Below, piece after piece: positions 63,096 through 64,000 of a DNA stretch of 64,000 bases (its first letter is position 1; every line of letters begins with the position of its first letter). The stretch spans positions 1 to 64,000 of the forward strand of contig JAIOHV010000080.1 in the NCBI GenBank assembly GCA_019912885.1, read 5' to 3'. A program made the position numbers and the translations under genes. The stretch comes from a bacterium. GTDB lineage: Bacteria; Lernaellota; Lernaellaia; JACKCT01. A model generated the notes under the pieces. The model searched no databases. It was not told the origin of the DNA and saw only the letters and a list, made by a program, of their open reading frames with translations.

Positions 63096-64000
63096 GATGA
63101 TCGTATCGGCGCGATTCGAGAAGTTCGGTGAGGAAGCGGCGATTCGCGGCGAGCAGATCGGCGACGACGCCGAGCGTCACCACCTGAAAACCGACGATCG
63201 CAAGGACGGCCGCGAGGATCAGGCTCTGCACGTGCCCGCGCCCGCCTTCGGTGGCGTAGTAATAAAGGAAGCGCAGGCCGAGAATCATCGCGGGAGCAAT
63301 CAGCGCCGCGCCCACGGCGGCGAACGCGCGGAACGGTTCGTACAGCACGAAGATGCGCAGGATCGTCCCGACCGATCGCGCGATGTACTGCGGATTGGAA
63401 CGGATCAGGCGCGATTCGCGCGTTTTCGGATTCGTTTCAATCGGCACGGAGATGACGGCCAAGCCCTCGCGGCCCGCCTGAATCAGCGTCTCCAGAGTAT
63501 ACGTGTAACCCGAAACGACGTTCAGCCGCGCCGCGGCCTGGCGCGAAAACGCGCGGAATCCGCTGGTGGCGTCAGCGATGTCCGCGCCCGAAAAGCGGCG
63601 GACGACGCCCGTGCCCGCGCGCTGCAACCACCGTTTCGTCGCGCTGAAATGGGGGATGCGATCCATATCGCGTGCGCCGACGACGATATCCGCGGCGCCG
63701 GCGACGATCGGCTCGACAAGGCGCGGGATATCCTCGGCGCGATACTGGTTGTCGGCGTCGGTGTTGACGATGACGTCCGCGCCCCGGCGCAGGCTCTCGC
63801 GCAGCGCGGCGGCGAATGTCTGAGCGAGCCCGCGATTCTTCGGCCACCCTACGACATGATCCGCGCCCGCGCGCCGCGCGGCGTCGCGCGTGGCGTCGGC
63901 GCTGCCGTCGTCGAACACGAGCACTTCGACGGCGTCAAACCCCGGCACGTCGCGCCGGATCGCGGCGATGGCGTCGGCGATGGTCGATGCCTCGTTGAAC
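63082..64000 (-). CDS. Family 2 glycosyltransferase with C-terminal TM helices (partial)
   Basis: The 5' end lies outside the window. The frame is open to the edge; its first visible residues F-N-E-A-S-T-I and D-D-G-S plus T-D-A-D-N-Q-Y (D-x-D) are classic GT-A motifs. Two or so TM helices near the C-terminus (about 213-237 and 250-272 of the visible part) and D-A-T-S-G-F-R-A-F fit polyprenyl-phosphate sugar transferases such as GtrB/ArnC. It ends inside the next gene by 14 bp. Confidence 0.92.
   Translation of the reverse strand, partial: FNEASTIADAIAAIRRDVPGFDAVEVLVFDDGSADATRDAARRAGADHVVGWPKNRGLAQTFAAALRESLRRGADVIVNTDADNQYRAEDIPRLVEPIVAGAADIVVGARDMDRIPHFSATKRWLQRAGTGVVRRFSGADIADATSGFRAFSRQAAARLNVVSGYTYTLETLIQAGREGLAVISVPIETNPKTRESRLIRSNPQYIARSVGTILRIFVLYEPFRAFAAVGAALIAPAMILGLRFLYYYATEGGRGHVQSLILAAVLAIVGFQVVTLGVVADLLAANRRFLTELLESRRYDHRDDA

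Overview
The window is GC-rich, densely coded DNA from a Gram-negative bacterium with an inner and outer membrane. Evidence for this is FtsEX with an EnvC-type activator, a cbb3 oxidase operon, an outer-membrane porin-like barrel and many lipoproteins. Tandem PilZ proteins, an HD-GYP protein, subtilase, imelysin and sulfatase genes, and secreted proteins with very long aspartate tracts resemble Myxococcota or other former Deltaproteobacteria, or a candidate phylum near them. No rRNA or marker gene is present, so the lineage is not resolved. Coding is normal apart from frequent TTG starts, several of which overlap the previous stop as TTGA.

Layout. 1-2280 (+): end of ftsE, ftsX and an M23 EnvC-like gene. 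2338-11087 (-): an eight-gene cbb3 operon (cNMP-domain protein, fused ccoNO, ccoQ, single-haem ccoP, ccoG, ccoH, SafE-like gene, ccoI). It diverges from an FNR-like regulator gene, with an FNR-type box between them. 11951-15593 (-): NnrS-like and CopD-like membrane proteins and an HD-GYP protein. 15771-16738: a small membrane peptide with a duplicated aromatic C-terminus, its own terminator, and an AT-rich island. 16739-27724: tandem PilZ proteins, a rhodanese, a large membrane protein, two oxidoreductases, an S46 peptidase and an acyltransferase-like protein. 36199-40361 (+): a methionine-salvage operon (mtnE-mtnD-mtnW-mtnX-mtnB). 40524-58681: an island of secreted proteins with extreme Asp tracts, which also includes the genes at 27904-30537 and 31908-33539. 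58765-64000: GT-C membrane protein and glycosyltransferases.

The most unusual content is of two kinds. First, at least nine exported proteins carry long Asp-rich tracts next to a cysteine motif. Six or seven have the tract directly after the lipobox (C-x-C-G-Dn, with variants). Three have it at the extreme C-terminus (Dn followed by GCGC, CCGC or NCCGC). The two arrangements look like mirror images and suggest a surface-anchoring or sorting code. Second, intergenic DNA carries several families of short-period arrays (7-, 8- and 9-bp units), most of them at stop codons; one 7-bp family is almost always four units long and even supplies stop codons, start regions and part of one signal peptide.

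Regulation visible in the sequence: an FNR-type box at the cbb3/fnr divergence; a near-consensus sigma70 promoter with two palindromes and a leader ending in a strong intrinsic terminator before the porin-imelysin-dihaem oxidoreductase genes; and a Fur-like hexamer cluster between a sulfatase gene and a Cys-rich secreted protein gene. No tRNA, rRNA, CRISPR array, transposase or phage gene was seen.
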